64,000 nt of DNA from Halobacteriovorax sp. (lineage in GTDB: Bacteria > Bdellovibrionota > Bacteriovoracia > Bacteriovoracales > Bacteriovoracaceae), in contig PBIO01000028.1 in assembly GCA_002720865.1 (NCBI GenBank), forward strand, positions 20,438-84,437, given 5' to 3'. A model generated the notes under the pieces. That model saw nothing but the letters and a program-made list of their open reading frames with translations, made no database searches and was not told the DNA's origin. Below, one piece after another: positions 16,638 to 27,100 of the stretch (position 1 is the stretch's first letter; every line of letters begins with the position of its first letter). Position numbers and translations under genes: made by a program.

Positions 16638-17678
16638 TTAAGGCGATGGGTTCGGATGTTTGACGTGAACGGCTTCGATCTCCTGAAGAAGCTCATCTGA
16701 AAGCTTGACTGAAATACTCTCGATATTTTCCTTTAGCTGCTCCATTTTTGTTGCCCCAATTATATTGGAAGTCACAAACGGTCTTGTATTTACATAGGCT
16801 AGAGACATTTGAGCTAATGAGAGTCCATGTTTTTTAGCAATTTGAGCGTAGGATTCGGTCGCTGCTATGGCCTGAGGGTTATTATAGCGATCAAAGTATT
16901 CCCAAATGGTAAGTCGGCAACCAGCTGGTTTTTTCCCACCAAGGTACTTTCCGGAAAGGGCACCAAAGGCCATGGGTGAATAGGCTAATAAACCACATTG
17001 CTCCCTATGAGAAACTTCGGCCATGCCAACCTCGTAAGAACGGTTTAACAAATTATAAGGGTTTTGAACTGAAGCCATTCGAGGTAATTCTTTCTCTCCA
17101 CTAATTCTTAAAAATTCCATTGTTCCCCAAGGGGTCTCATTGGAAAGGCCAAACTCTCTAACTTTTCCACTTTTTTTAATTTCATTGAGTGTTTCTAAAA
17201 CTTCTTGAATTGGTGTCCAGGGCTCTTCTGAATTTTGCACAGTGTACCCCAATTGTCCGAAGTAATTTGTTTTTCTCTCAGGCCAATGAAGTTGATATAA
17301 GTCGACGTAATCCGTACCTAGTCGGTCTAGGCTAGAGTCAATTGCCTTTAGTAAATGATCCTTATTAAAAGTATTTTTTCCACCTCGAATATAATCATCC
17401 CAAAAAGGCCCCACAATCTTAGTCGCAAGAACGAATTTATCTCTTTGAGATTTCATCTTGTCCCATTTTCCAATGTACTGTTCTGTTAGTGAGTAAGTTT
17501 CTTTGTTAGGAGGAACGGGATACATCTCAGCGGTATCAATAAAATTTACTCCATTATCAAGAGAGTAGTCTAACTGTTCGTGAGCTTCTTCTATAGTATT
17601 TTGTTCTCCCCAAGTCATTGTACCAAGACAGATAACAGAGACATCGATATCAGTTTTACCTAATTTTCTAAATTCCAT
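16638..17678 (-). CDS. tas: NADP(H)-dependent aldo/keto reductase Tas
   Basis: A 346-aa TIM-barrel reductase, the same length as E. coli Tas, with matching blocks throughout: LGTMTWGEQNT, FIDTAEMYPVPP, YVDLYQLHWPER, FGLSNETPWG, VQNPYNLLNRSYEVG and IIGATKMEQLKENI. The catalytic tetrad Asp/Tyr/Lys/His is visible in DTAEMY, ATK and QLHW. The family reduces aldehydes and ketones; the physiological substrate of Tas is unclear. Monocistronic on the minus strand; the next gene ends 16 nt upstream. Confidence 0.92.
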   Translation of the reverse strand: MEFRKLGKTDIDVSVICLGTMTWGEQNTIEEAHEQLDYSLDNGVNFIDTAEMYPVPPNKETYSLTEQYIGKWDKMKSQRDKFVLATKIVGPFWDDYIRGGKNTFNKDHLLKAIDSSLDRLGTDYVDLYQLHWPERKTNYFGQLGYTVQNSEEPWTPIQEVLETLNEIKKSGKVREFGLSNETPWGTMEFLRISGEKELPRMASVQNPYNLLNRSYEVGMAEVSHREQCGLLAYSPMAFGALSGKYLGGKKPAGCRLTIWEYFDRYNNPQAIAATESYAQIAKKHGLSLAQMSLAYVNTRPFVTSNIIGATKMEQLKENIESISVKLSDELLQEIEAVHVKHPNPSP

Positions 17679-17694
17679 AATTTAAACCTTTGGA

Positions 17695-18402
17695 TTATTG
17701 CCTTAAGAAGTGTTCTATTTCTTTTTCCGTATTTTTCTTAATACTATTGGCCATGAAAAAGATAATTCCCATAACCATGAACATCATAGGAAAAGTAATG
17801 ACTGGAAAGCTAAGTGCCGTCATTTTTCCAAGTGATTCATTAAATTCAGTCGTGCCTGGTTGTCCAACTAAAGTCATAACGGCCAAAATATAATTTAATA
17901 GAGCGGATAAAAAGAAGGTTCCACCTAACAAAAGACTACTGGTTTTTAAATTCTTTTTAAATAGATGGGCGTGGCCATGTTTTGTAAATTCTTCATCTAT
18001 TTTTTCTAAATTTAAAATTTGATTCAAAAAAGTTTCGACTAGAGGGAACTTAGTTTTATTTGAAACAATTACCGCTAATCCCATTAAAAATGGAATGGCT
18101 GTTTCTTTGGCGATCATCCATTCCCTATTGAGCTTGAAGAGACCAATTCCACCTGTCATCAAAATTGAGAAAAGACCAAGGCCAGAGAAGAAGTTTACTT
18201 TTTTAATTCTGATGAAATCCCAGACACCGTAGGAGATAGGAAAAGCAATGGCCACTATAAGCCCATAAATTTGACCTAAATGCTCAGGTCCAGAGAACTT
18301 CATGAGAATAGCTGAAGGAATAATTACATTGAGCCCAATGTTTAGGAGAAAGGGCTCCTTTTGTTTTTTATTATTGTCTTCTGTATTCGAAACTTGATTC
18401 AT
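17695..18402 (-). CDS. VC0807-like integral membrane protein
   Basis: A 235-aa protein with about six TM helices. The N-terminal PFLLNIGLNVIIPSAILMKF and the following GLIVAIAFPISYGVWDFI resemble the VC0807 family of inner-membrane proteins of unknown function. ATG 18402 is preferred because it puts the first conserved helix near the N-terminus; the frame continues to an ATG at 18471, and neither has a good Shine-Dalgarno. It sits 16 nt upstream of tas on the same strand and may be cotranscribed with it. Confidence 0.65.
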   Translation of the reverse strand: MNQVSNTEDNNKKQKEPFLLNIGLNVIIPSAILMKFSGPEHLGQIYGLIVAIAFPISYGVWDFIRIKKVNFFSGLGLFSILMTGGIGLFKLNREWMIAKETAIPFLMGLAVIVSNKTKFPLVETFLNQILNLEKIDEEFTKHGHAHLFKKNLKTSSLLLGGTFFLSALLNYILAVMTLVGQPGTTEFNESLGKMTALSFPVITFPMMFMVMGIIFFMANSIKKNTEKEIEHFLRQ

Positions 18403-18543
18403 CGTGCCAAAGGAAAGAGGTTTGCTTTTGTAATAATTCCTTACTTCATCGCATATAAAGAAGAGCACCATTGTAACAAATGCATCTCCCTATAAACTAG
18501 AAACTAGAATAGAGATTAATTACTACATTTCAAGGATGAATGC

Positions 18544-19824
18544 ATGAAAACATTGATTTTATTGGTATTTTTAGTTTTGGGCGCGGCAGCGAATGCTAGT
18601 GACTTTGAATACTTAGTTAAATTAGAAACGAGTAAGGGGCAAGAGGCTCTTGAAAGCCTTAACTTAATGGGAAAAACGCGAACCTTTCAAACAAGTTTTG
18701 GTGAGTTTGCAGTGCTTAAGACTAAAAGAGAATTAGAGATTAGCGACTTTAATTATCTTCATTCAAAAAGCGCTATTCAGTACGTTGATCGAAATATTCA
18801 GATTAAGGTTTCACCTATTGAGCCAGGTAAGAGTATTAATGCAGAGGACGCTAGTTTCAAAAAACAGTGGGGCCTAAAAAATACAGGCTGGAATGGCGGT
18901 CCGATTTGGAGACTTGGTAAAAAAGGTGAAGATATTAATGCCGAAAAAGCTTGGGGTCTATCTAGAGGTAGAAGCACCATCAAGATTGCGGTCATCGATA
19001 CCGGAGTTGATTATGATCATCCTGATTTGAAGAATAATATCCTAATGAATGAAGCCGAATTCAATGGTGTCGATGGTGTTGATGACGATGGTAATGGCTA
19101 CGTTGATGATGTGTTTGGTTATGACTTTGCTAATAACGATGCTGATCCAATGGATGGACATGGACATGGAACTCACTGCGCCGGAGTTATTGGAGCAACT
19201 CATAATAGGTCTGGAATAAGAGGAGTCATGGGGAGAGTAAAAGTGCTTCCCATTAAGTTTTTAGGGGATAATGGATCGGGGACTCTGGAAGGCGCTGTTA
19301 GAGCAATCGATTATGCTATTAAAATGAAAGTGCATGTGATGAGTAACTCCTGGGGAGGAGGCGGGGCGAATAAGGCTCTACTAGAGGCGATTAAAGCTGC
19401 TGATGAAGCTGGAATTGTTTTTGTCGCTGCTGCTGGGAACTCCACAAATAATAACGATAAGAACCCTTCTTATCCAGCTTCTTACCAAGTCGATAATATT
19501 ATTTCGGTAGGAAGTATGGACGGAAATGGAAAAAAATCATGGTTCTCAAATTATGGGAAGAAATCTGTTCATATTTTTGCCCCTGGCTCAGATATCCTCT
19601 CTACGGTTAAAAATGGGAAATATAAGAAAATGAGCGGTACTTCTATGGCCACTCCTTTTGTTTCTGGGGCTATTGGTCTTTTATTAACTCATGAAAAAAA
19701 TATGACCCCTAAGGAGATTAGAGAGAGGTTGATGGCAACCTCGGTTAAGAATAAAACTCTAGTCAAATACGCAGCTTCTGGTAGGCTTGATGCTTATAGG
19801 CTTTTAAAAGATATGAGAAATTAG
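18544..19824 (+). CDS. Subtilisin-like secreted serine protease (S8)
   Basis: A 426-aa pre-pro-enzyme: signal peptide MKTLILLVFLVLGAAANA, an I9-like propeptide (about 20-88) and an S8 catalytic domain from about 105. The triad is complete: Asp152 (VIDTGVDYDHPD), His211 (GHGTHCAG) and Ser at about 367 (GTSMATPFVSG), with the oxyanion Asn in AAAGNST. Acidic Asp-Gly-rich segments after the Asp block suggest calcium sites. Likely a digestive or maturation protease exported to the periplasm or medium. AAGGAT precedes the ATG. A DUF502 gene follows after 3 nt. Confidence 0.93.
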   Translation: MKTLILLVFLVLGAAANASDFEYLVKLETSKGQEALESLNLMGKTRTFQTSFGEFAVLKTKRELEISDFNYLHSKSAIQYVDRNIQIKVSPIEPGKSINAEDASFKKQWGLKNTGWNGGPIWRLGKKGEDINAEKAWGLSRGRSTIKIAVIDTGVDYDHPDLKNNILMNEAEFNGVDGVDDDGNGYVDDVFGYDFANNDADPMDGHGHGTHCAGVIGATHNRSGIRGVMGRVKVLPIKFLGDNGSGTLEGAVRAIDYAIKMKVHVMSNSWGGGGANKALLEAIKAADEAGIVFVAAAGNSTNNNDKNPSYPASYQVDNIISVGSMDGNGKKSWFSNYGKKSVHIFAPGSDILSTVKNGKYKKMSGTSMATPFVSGAIGLLLTHEKNMTPKEIRERLMATSVKNKTLVKYAASGRLDAYRLLKDMRN

Positions 19825-19827
19825 AAA

Positions 19828-20421
19828 TTGATTAAAAATATTTCAAAAATATTCTTTAAGGGAGTGTTGGGGGTTTTACCTTTAACTCTCTCTTTGTATT
19901 TTATTTACTGGTTTTTCACTAGTATGGAAACTTTATTTGATAGTTATCTTATGAAAGTTCTTCCTGATGCTGTTCGATTCCCAGGAGTCGGAGTCGCCAG
20001 TGGCTTTTTTGTTATCTTCGGTATAGGTCTTTTATTATCCACACCATTTTTTGCAAATATTCATAAGCTTATTTTAAAGCCTGTAAGAAATATCCCTTTA
20101 GTTAAATCAGTATATTCGGCGATTGAAGATCTTATGAGCTACTTTGCTCCAAGCGATGATAAAACAGTTTCTAAAGTTGTTAAAGTGAATCTTCCAGGTC
20201 AAAGCTTTGAGTTAGTAGGGCTCCTCACTCAAGATGAATTAGACTCCATCGAAGGAATTGCTTTTGCTCCTGATAAAGTAGCAGTCTTTATTCCCATGAG
20301 TTATGCCCTCGGTGGTTACACCATTTTTGTTCCTAGAGACTGTCTTGTTGTAACAGATATGAAAGTTGAACAGGCCATGAAGCTTGCTTTAACGAGTTGG
20401 ATGAAGAAAAAAAATGTTTAG
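19828..20421 (+). CDS. DUF502 family membrane protein
   Basis: A 197-aa protein with two N-terminal TM helices (LGVLPLTLSLYFIYWFF and ASGFFVIFGIGLLLST), then the conserved DUF502 segment IPLVKSVYSAIEDLMSYF and a beta-rich cytoplasmic part (VAVFIPMSYALGGYTIFV). Function of the family is unknown; plant homologues (LCV/COV) affect vascular patterning. The start is TTG 19828. It overlaps the O-antigen ligase-like gene by 8 nt, suggesting one transcript from the protease onwards. Confidence 0.88.
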   Translation: MIKNISKIFFKGVLGVLPLTLSLYFIYWFFTSMETLFDSYLMKVLPDAVRFPGVGVASGFFVIFGIGLLLSTPFFANIHKLILKPVRNIPLVKSVYSAIEDLMSYFAPSDDKTVSKVVKVNLPGQSFELVGLLTQDELDSIEGIAFAPDKVAVFIPMSYALGGYTIFVPRDCLVVTDMKVEQAMKLALTSWMKKKNV

Positions 20422-22135
20422 TCTTTCTAATATTTGGGTTTACGGCCTTTTGATTTTTCCCTTCTTCTTTATTACTGGAATTCCTTTTCCCTATATTTAC
20501 CCAAAGGTGATTTTCATTGAGGTTTGGGCCGCGATTGGTCTATTACTTTTTACTTTTAAAAAAGAAGAAGACAAAAAGATAAGCCTTAGCGGGATTGAGT
20601 TAACTTTTATAGGTTTAACCCTCTTTGGATTTTTATCCTTACTTTGGACCGAGGATATTATTGCTGGTCTTTTTGGTCCCTTTTGGAGAGGGACAGGTCT
20701 TGTCTTTTATAGTGCTTTGATTTTGGCTGGGATGGTTTTTAAGGAAAGAGAGTTTGATAAAGAGCTATTTGCAAAATTTGTCTTATATGCTGGGACTGCC
20801 GTTAGTATAATCCTTTTTTGTACAGCCATTTTTGACAGCGTTGGGCAAATGCAGAAAAACTTAATGGGTAATCCTAATGCATCATCAATGTGGGTGGGAA
20901 CAACTGTACTCTTAAACTATCTATACGGTGAAAAAATATTTAAAAATGATAAGTTTAAGATCGGCTTTGTTTACCTTATCAATATTGTTGTAGTTTTGAT
21001 GCTAGGTTCTCGCTCGGCCATCTTTGGAGTTCTATTAGGTTTACTTATTGGAAGTTTTCTGGGAAATAAGAAAATTTTCAAAAGAAGTGTATATATCACC
21101 TTAGGTGCCACTGGCTTGATGCTGGCTCAATACTTCTTAATGAAAGAATCGGTTCTAAAAAATTTAATTATAAGAAGCAAGCAATTTTACCGGATAGATA
21201 TTTGGGATGGTGCACTCCATTCGTTTTTAGCCAAACCATTTTTAGGTTATGGCTTTCACGGACTTATTCAAGGTTATTGGGAAAATTATACAAGCTCCCT
21301 CATCGTAAAACATGCTTGGAATGATAATGCTCACTCGCTTTTTTTAAATTTAGCCGCTGAGCTAGGGCTTTTTGGAATTCTAGGTTTTATAGCCTTATGT
21401 TATTTTTTTGGAAAAGAGCTTCTTAAGAAAGAGGGCGCTGCTAAATCTGGTTGGTTAGGTATATTATTTTATATTGGTCTTTATTCAGCTTTCCAACCAT
21501 TTTATGTTGATTCTTCTCTTCTCATTCTTTTTCTTGTTCTCGTTATGGGTGGTGAGGAAATTGTGAAATTTTCTCGGAACAATTTAGCTTGGAAGGGGAC
21601 AAAAGTCATTTTATCAATTTTCCTTTTAGTCATTGCTTTTTATCAATATTCATTAATGACTCTAGCTAATAAAACGAGACACGATATTGTAGGAAAGGGA
21701 AACTATAGAAAAACCTGGAATAAATTTATGAAGACACCAAGCTTTCTTGATAAGCCGGGAGTTTTCCTCGAAATTAGTAATCAAATGAGACTTCCTTTTA
21801 CTGCTGCAGGTGCGAGATTTAAAGTTCTTCAAAAGCCATTTTCTAGCTTTATGGTCAATGAATATTCAGAAGTGATAAAAGAGTGGGAGCATAGACCTCG
21901 TTCACTTGAGAACTATTCAATGTGGCTTGTAAGAAGAAAGAAAATGGATGACGCTCTTATTTATTTGGATAAAATCCTAAAGCGCTCAGATCGAGTGACC
22001 AAAGCCTACTACAATAAGGCTCATGTCTATATTATGAAAAAAGATTATAAAACAGCGAAAGAAAATTTATTAAAAGTAAAAGAGCTAAACCCAAAATTTG
22101 ATAATATTGATAAGATTCTTTCTCGCTTTAAATAA
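20414..22135 (+). CDS. O-antigen ligase/polymerase-like membrane protein with C-terminal TPR
   Basis: A 573-aa protein with 11-12 predicted TM helices over the first 430 residues, then a soluble tail. The Wzy_C/WaaL-type segment is recognisable: FLGYGFHGLIQGYWEN followed by NDNAHSLFLNLAAELGLFG. The tail has a TPR-like helix pair (DALIYLDKILKR, AYYNKAHVYIMKKDYKTA). Such proteins join or polymerise surface polysaccharide on lipid carriers at the periplasmic face, or glycosylate proteins (PglL-type). No glycosyltransferases lie nearby, so the acceptor is unknown. Converges on marR-like 22137 with a 1-nt gap. Confidence 0.82.
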   Translation: MFSLSNIWVYGLLIFPFFFITGIPFPYIYPKVIFIEVWAAIGLLLFTFKKEEDKKISLSGIELTFIGLTLFGFLSLLWTEDIIAGLFGPFWRGTGLVFYSALILAGMVFKEREFDKELFAKFVLYAGTAVSIILFCTAIFDSVGQMQKNLMGNPNASSMWVGTTVLLNYLYGEKIFKNDKFKIGFVYLINIVVVLMLGSRSAIFGVLLGLLIGSFLGNKKIFKRSVYITLGATGLMLAQYFLMKESVLKNLIIRSKQFYRIDIWDGALHSFLAKPFLGYGFHGLIQGYWENYTSSLIVKHAWNDNAHSLFLNLAAELGLFGILGFIALCYFFGKELLKKEGAAKSGWLGILFYIGLYSAFQPFYVDSSLLILFLVLVMGGEEIVKFSRNNLAWKGTKVILSIFLLVIAFYQYSLMTLANKTRHDIVGKGNYRKTWNKFMKTPSFLDKPGVFLEISNQMRLPFTAAGARFKVLQKPFSSFMVNEYSEVIKEWEHRPRSLENYSMWLVRRKKMDDALIYLDKILKRSDRVTKAYYNKAHVYIMKKDYKTAKENLLKVKELNPKFDNIDKILSRFK

Positions 22136-22136
22136 T

Positions 22137-22583
22137 CTATTCACTTTCTAAATTTTTAGGAACTTCCTCAAGTAATGAGATAAACTCCTCTGGGAAAGCA
22201 GGCATTTTCTTTTTTACGTTACTAATATGAGAAGGAAGCACAAGTTCAAAATACTTAACCCCTTTTTTAGTAAGCTCGTAGGCAGGTCTTTTTTCTGAGC
22301 CATTTTCAATCGTTGAGTTGATAAGCCCATCTTCTGTTAATCTCTTTAAGAAAGTCGTTATATTAGCCCGACTCACTTTCATTAGACGGCTAAGCGTAAC
22401 TGGAGTATGAGGGCCAGTCGTGTGTAAGTGTAATAAGATTTGAAAACGTGGCACAGAGCAGTCGTGCTCTAGTAGACTGCTCTCAAACTCTGAGGAAAGG
22501 CTTTTGAAGGCATTAAACAATGCTCTCCATGAGCGAACTTCGGGGCTTGCCAGTAATTTTGAAACTTTTTCTGTATTCTTCAC
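22137..22583 (-). CDS. MarR family transcriptional regulator
   Basis: A 148-aa winged-helix protein: SVPRFQILLHLHTTGPHTPV, then the recognition region TLSRLMKVSRANITTFLKRL and the wing DGLINSTIENGSEKRPAYEL, all in MarR order. It should be a dimer controlling a nearby or remote operon. The start appears to be GTG 22583 with no clear Shine-Dalgarno. It lies about 90 nt downstream of the cyclic-nucleotide-binding gene on the same strand, with no terminator in between. Confidence 0.87.
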   Translation of the reverse strand: MKNTEKVSKLLASPEVRSWRALFNAFKSLSSEFESSLLEHDCSVPRFQILLHLHTTGPHTPVTLSRLMKVSRANITTFLKRLTEDGLINSTIENGSEKRPAYELTKKGVKYFELVLPSHISNVKKKMPAFPEEFISLLEEVPKNLESE

Positions 22584-22673
22584 AGCTTAAGAATAAGCAT
22601 GGAAGAGTGGAAAGAAAAGAGGGTAATTTATCTAAAGCTCTTGTGACACTCCAAGTTATTAAAGGATATTAGC

Positions 22674-23159
22674 CTAAGCCGCTTTATCGCCACCCTCCAG
22701 TTCAAGAATTTTATGATTGAGCTCCTGAACAACGAGATTTGAATTCTTAAGTCGTTTTGTGATTAGTCTTGTAACGTTTAAAACCATCAGTGCGAATACT
22801 GAGGGGTTTTTACTAAAAAATTTATAAAAGTTCTCAAAGCTTAAAACTAGAACGTCACATTTTTCTTTGCAAATTATATTTGCGGTTCTTTTAGTCTCAT
22901 TTATTAAAACCATTTCACCGAAAATATCACCCTTATTAATAGTGGCGATATAGTGACTTTCGTCTCCTTTCATTACGGAAATATCTGCATTGCCACTCAG
23001 AATAACACAGATATCTGTACCTTCCTCTCCTTGTCTCATAATATAATCGCCAGGCTGATATGTTGCCACTAGGCAATCAGCCAATATTTTTTCTACTTCA
23101 TTGTCATAGATCTCATGAAAAAGGGGGCATCCTTTTACTAGGTTAGCGATGGCACTCAT
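22674..23159 (-). CDS. Cyclic nucleotide-binding domain protein
   Basis: A 161-aa protein that is essentially one cNMP-binding beta-roll (about 15-130): YIMRQGEEGTDICVILSG, then the phosphate-binding cassette IFGEMVLINETKRTANI, and helices C-terminal to it. The usual Arg of the cassette is in KRTANI and the Glu in FGEMV, so ligand binding is plausible. There is no DNA-binding or enzymatic domain. It is 3 nt downstream of the MotA/ZorA-like gene, with AAGGAG inside that gene's end, so it is a likely cytoplasmic sensor subunit or regulator of the channel; this is inference. Confidence 0.88.
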   Translation of the reverse strand: MSAIANLVKGCPLFHEIYDNEVEKILADCLVATYQPGDYIMRQGEEGTDICVILSGNADISVMKGDESHYIATINKGDIFGEMVLINETKRTANIICKEKCDVLVLSFENFYKFFSKNPSVFALMVLNVTRLITKRLKNSNLVVQELNHKILELEGGDKAA

Positions 23160-23162
23160 ATT

Positions 23163-24101
23163 CTAAGCTCCTTCCTTTTGCTTAAACTCTTCTTCTTCAT
23201 TTTCCTGCTTTCCTTCAGCTGCTTTTCTAAGGGCCTTAACTTCTTCTAGAAGAGCGGGAAGAACTTCATGCATCTCTTCCTCAAGGGATTTTTCTCCGTG
23301 AATTGAATGCCAAATATTTTCAAAGCAGTTAGAAATTTTCTTATAGGTTCTATTTCTCATACCAGTAACAGGGGCAATAGTGTTGAGCAGGGTCATGACT
23401 ACTGAGAATAAGATACCGGCGATACTTGTTTTCATTGCATAAGTAACACTAAGAACAAATTGAGTTAGGATTGCACCAGAGGCCTCAAGGTTATTAAAGT
23501 CCATTTCTGCAATTTTAGGAAGGGCCATTGAGATCCCAATGAAGGTACCGAAAATACCAAAGACTACAAATAGTCCTGGCAGAATATCAATTAATCTTGA
23601 AATAGGTCCTATTGGGAAAAAGTTCAGTAGCTTGTTCCAGTTATCATCCTTTTCTAAGATTCGATCAGTTAGCTCGTTAAAGTTTGGAGGAAATTTAGAT
23701 TTAAAAGAAGCACTCTCGTTTTTTATTCCCAAAAATAAACTTTGATCACCTTTTACATATTCTCTAAGTGATACAACATTCTGAGCACCCATTTTTTCTG
23801 CAGTCTTTTGATTTGATTTAGACTGCGATTTGTTTCTAAGACTACGTGTTGGTAGCTTTTCACTTACCGTCTCTAGAAGCTCAGCTAAATACTTATCCAC
23901 GTCTTCTACTTGCTCGTGGGTTAAATCTTTTTGCAATAAGATTGTTTTTTCAATCTCTGAAGTAAAACCGGTGAAGTAAGCGTCTTCTCGTTTACTTGAG
24001 CGCCAGCTGGCCCATCTAAAACCTAGTCCTATTATGAGCATTGAACCCATAAATTCGATTAGGTAGTTACTGAAAAAGTCAAAAACCATATTAAGTATCA
24101 C
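23163..24101 (-). CDS. MotA/TolQ/ExbB family channel protein, ZorA-like
   Basis: A 312-aa inner-membrane protein with TM1 at about 7-28, a cytoplasmic loop of about 130 residues, then the MotA/ExbB core: LPGLFVVFGIFGTFIGISMA and AMKTSIAGILFSVVMTLLNT. The GTFIGI and TSIAGI blocks are closest to ZorA-type channels. An acidic coiled-coil tail (EEVKALRKAAEGKQENEEEE) ends it. The start is GTG 24101 with GGGAG upstream. Encoded 18 nt after its MotB-like partner; together they should form a 5:2 ion-driven rotor/stator unit. It differs from ZorA in having a short tail. Confidence 0.85.
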   Translation of the reverse strand: MILNMVFDFFSNYLIEFMGSMLIIGLGFRWASWRSSKREDAYFTGFTSEIEKTILLQKDLTHEQVEDVDKYLAELLETVSEKLPTRSLRNKSQSKSNQKTAEKMGAQNVVSLREYVKGDQSLFLGIKNESASFKSKFPPNFNELTDRILEKDDNWNKLLNFFPIGPISRLIDILPGLFVVFGIFGTFIGISMALPKIAEMDFNNLEASGAILTQFVLSVTYAMKTSIAGILFSVVMTLLNTIAPVTGMRNRTYKKISNCFENIWHSIHGEKSLEEEMHEVLPALLEEVKALRKAAEGKQENEEEEFKQKEGA

Positions 24102-24119
24102 AACTTACTCCCTTACGAG

Positions 24120-27100
24120 TTATTTATTTTCCCAAACGTCTTTATTATCTTTAAGTGTAAAACTTATCTCTACACGTCGGCTTAATTTACAGTCGTATTT
24201 GCCGCAATCATTTTCGCTACTTTTAACTGAACCAGGTTGCCTTAGAACTGGATCAGAAAAGCTTTTTCCAATAGCTTGTACTTTCTGTCTGAATTGAGGC
24301 TTGTAACTAAAGCTACCGAATTTATTTCCAAAGATGTACTTAACTATACTTCTAGCTCTATCTGAGCTGAGGTCTAAGTTGAAGTTATAGGCCCTAATGT
24401 TTTTTCCTAGCGGGTCGACATATTTTTGCCGATGCCTAGGGGAGGCATGACCAATTATATTTACGTGGTTTATCTTATTAGCGACACCTGCATCTTTAAA
24501 AAGTTCATCTACATAGAGAGGAATAACATTTTTAAGAGTCTTCTTTAATCCACTAGACAACTCAGCTGAATTTCTTTTAAAGAGAAAGCTATTGTCCATC
24601 CTAAGGATGACTGCGCCCGTATTTGGGTCAACAAATACATCAAGGTTTGCCGCCTTCATTCGGTCGGCAATCTTCTTACCTATATGAGCACGAAGCGAAT
24701 TTTGCACACTTGCGATCTTTCTCCCTTCGTTTTTAGCCTTTTTTGTAGCCTCGTTTTCTTTTCTTTCGAGTAGCTTCTTAAGAACTGCATTTTGCTGTGC
24801 AAGCATCGTATTCTCTTCTTGAAGCTTGTCTGTTAGTTCAGGTGAACTTTCCTTAGAACGATCTTTGTTGACTTCCATTTGGGCATATAATTCACGAACT
24901 TTATTGTTAAGTTTTTTAAGTTCCTCTTCTTGCCCTTTATTCCTATTTAAAGCATTAGAGTAGTCGTTCGCCATACGATCAAAGCGCTCTTTTATTCCCA
25001 TGCTAACTTGTCCATTTTTTGCCATTTGACCATTCATTGAGGCGATCTTATTTTTTAATTGGGAGATTAGATTATCTTTTTGATTGCCTTGGTTTTTAGA
25101 TTGGCTTAGCTCTGTTTGACCGGCTGCATATTTGTTTTGTAAATCTTTTAGCAGAGATTCCATACCTTTTACTGATTGGTTTTTCTTTTGAAGGTCCTTG
25201 TTTAAACCTGCAATTTTCCCTTCAAGTCCTTCAATGCTTTTTCTGAGCTTTTGGTTCTTTCCTTCCTTACCTTGAAGACCATTTTGAAGAGACGCGATCT
25301 TTTCTTCAAGAGCTTTTTGATTCTGTGCTCTCTTACCAAGTGAAGAATTGAGCTCATTGATTTGGTTTTTTAATGAATCTATATTACTACTTAACTTTCC
25401 GTTATTGCTTAACTGGTTATCAAGCTGCTTCATTAACTTTGCAACTTCGCTGTTAAGACCTTTGTTCTTACTTTCTTTAGAGTTTATGTCTGATTGTAAG
25501 TTTGCAATCTGGCCGTTCAGACCATTGATAACAGATTGTAGTTCCTTTCTTTTATTTTCATTCTTGGAATAGCTTTGCTCTAGCATCGCTAAATCTTTAT
25601 TCACTTTTTCTTTGTTTTCGATTTCATTCTTTAATTCATTATTTAGATTACTGATTTGGCTTTCTAAACTTGCTACCTTGCTGTTAAGGGCTGAGTTCTT
25701 ATTGTCTGCTTTTGAATTCATTGCCTTTGAGGAGGCAAGCTTGATTTCTAATTCTTTTACCGCATTTTCTTTTGATGTGATCTGTTTTTGAAGGCCATCA
25801 ACATTTTGTCTCATATTGTCGATATTTTTCCTCATGTCCTCTGCCTTTTTTACGGCAGCTTTATAATCGACTTCAATATTAGCTTTTTCGAGTTGCTCTA
25901 TCTGTAACTGCTCAGTCGTTAGGGCCAACTGAGCCGTAAGGTTATCAGATTTTTGATTAAGCTTTTGATTTTCTAGTACCGACTCATCAAAAGTTTTTTG
26001 TAAGGTAGATAACTCTTTATTTAAGTTAGCTATATTCTGATCTTTGCCCGAAACCTGGCTTTCCAGTTCAGCAATTTGAGACTTGGCGCTTGCCACCGTT
26101 TTATCAAGTTCCTCTATATTCTTGTTTAAATTTTGATTAACCAGCTTTTGATCAGCGACTGACTTTTTAAGCTCTTCTATTTTTCTTATCTTTTCTTGAA
26201 TATGAGTCTTATTCTTAACGATTTCTGACTTAGCCACCTTTACCTGTTTTTCAGTTTCACGTAGGTTAGTGGATAGTTCAACAACTTTGCTATCAAGCTG
26301 TTGATTGTTTTCAAGCTCTTTGGTCAATTTTTTTTGTAAGTTTTCAATATTGGCTGACTTAATTTGAACTGTCTTTTTTGTATTCTCGAGATTTTTCTCT
26401 AAATTTGCGAGTTCATCTTTTTTTACGACCAGATTTTTATTTAGCTCTGATACGCTTTCTTGTAGTTCACTTATAACCTGAACTTTCTCTACTTGAACCT
26501 TTTTTAGTTGTGTGATCGTTTGGTCGAGTTCGTTATTGGTTTGCTCTTTGTTGACAACCTCTAGTTGTAAACTTTTGATATCTTCATTCTTCTTTATGAT
26601 TTTTTCTTCATGCTCTTCTTCTATTTTTACAACTTTTTGTTCCCAGTCAATAATTTGCTTTTTTAATTCAACTTTTCTTTTTTCTAAAATCTCATTCTCT
26701 TTTTTATTTTTACTTAGGTCTTCAATTTTTTGATTTAAAGTTTTATTGAGGTCATCAATTTTTTGCGTAGTCTTAACCATATCCGCTTCTTTTTGGTCTA
26801 GCTCCTTTCGGAGTTCGGCCATAACGGTCTCTTTGATTTCTTGATCTTTTAGTAGATCGACCATCACATTTTGATGTTTCTTCATCTTTTCTTGGAAAGT
26901 ATTTATTTCCATCATCTTTTTATCAATGACTTCACTAAAACTATCCATTTCTTTAATAGATTTATCTAAAGTGTCTTTTTTCTTTTGATTATCAAGAGCA
27001 AGCTTTTCAGGGATCTTTCCTTCTAGAATTTCCTTTTGAGCCTGTTTCTCTCTCAGGGCCTTTGCCGTATTTATTCCCGAGCGCAGAAGGGCGAAGACGA

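Noticed and set aside
25348..26733. Plus-strand frames of 70-75 codons antisense to the coiled-coil gene
   Set aside because: Their Leu/Phe/Ser-rich sequence is what the complement of Lys/Glu/Asn codons gives; no ribosome sites. Shadows.
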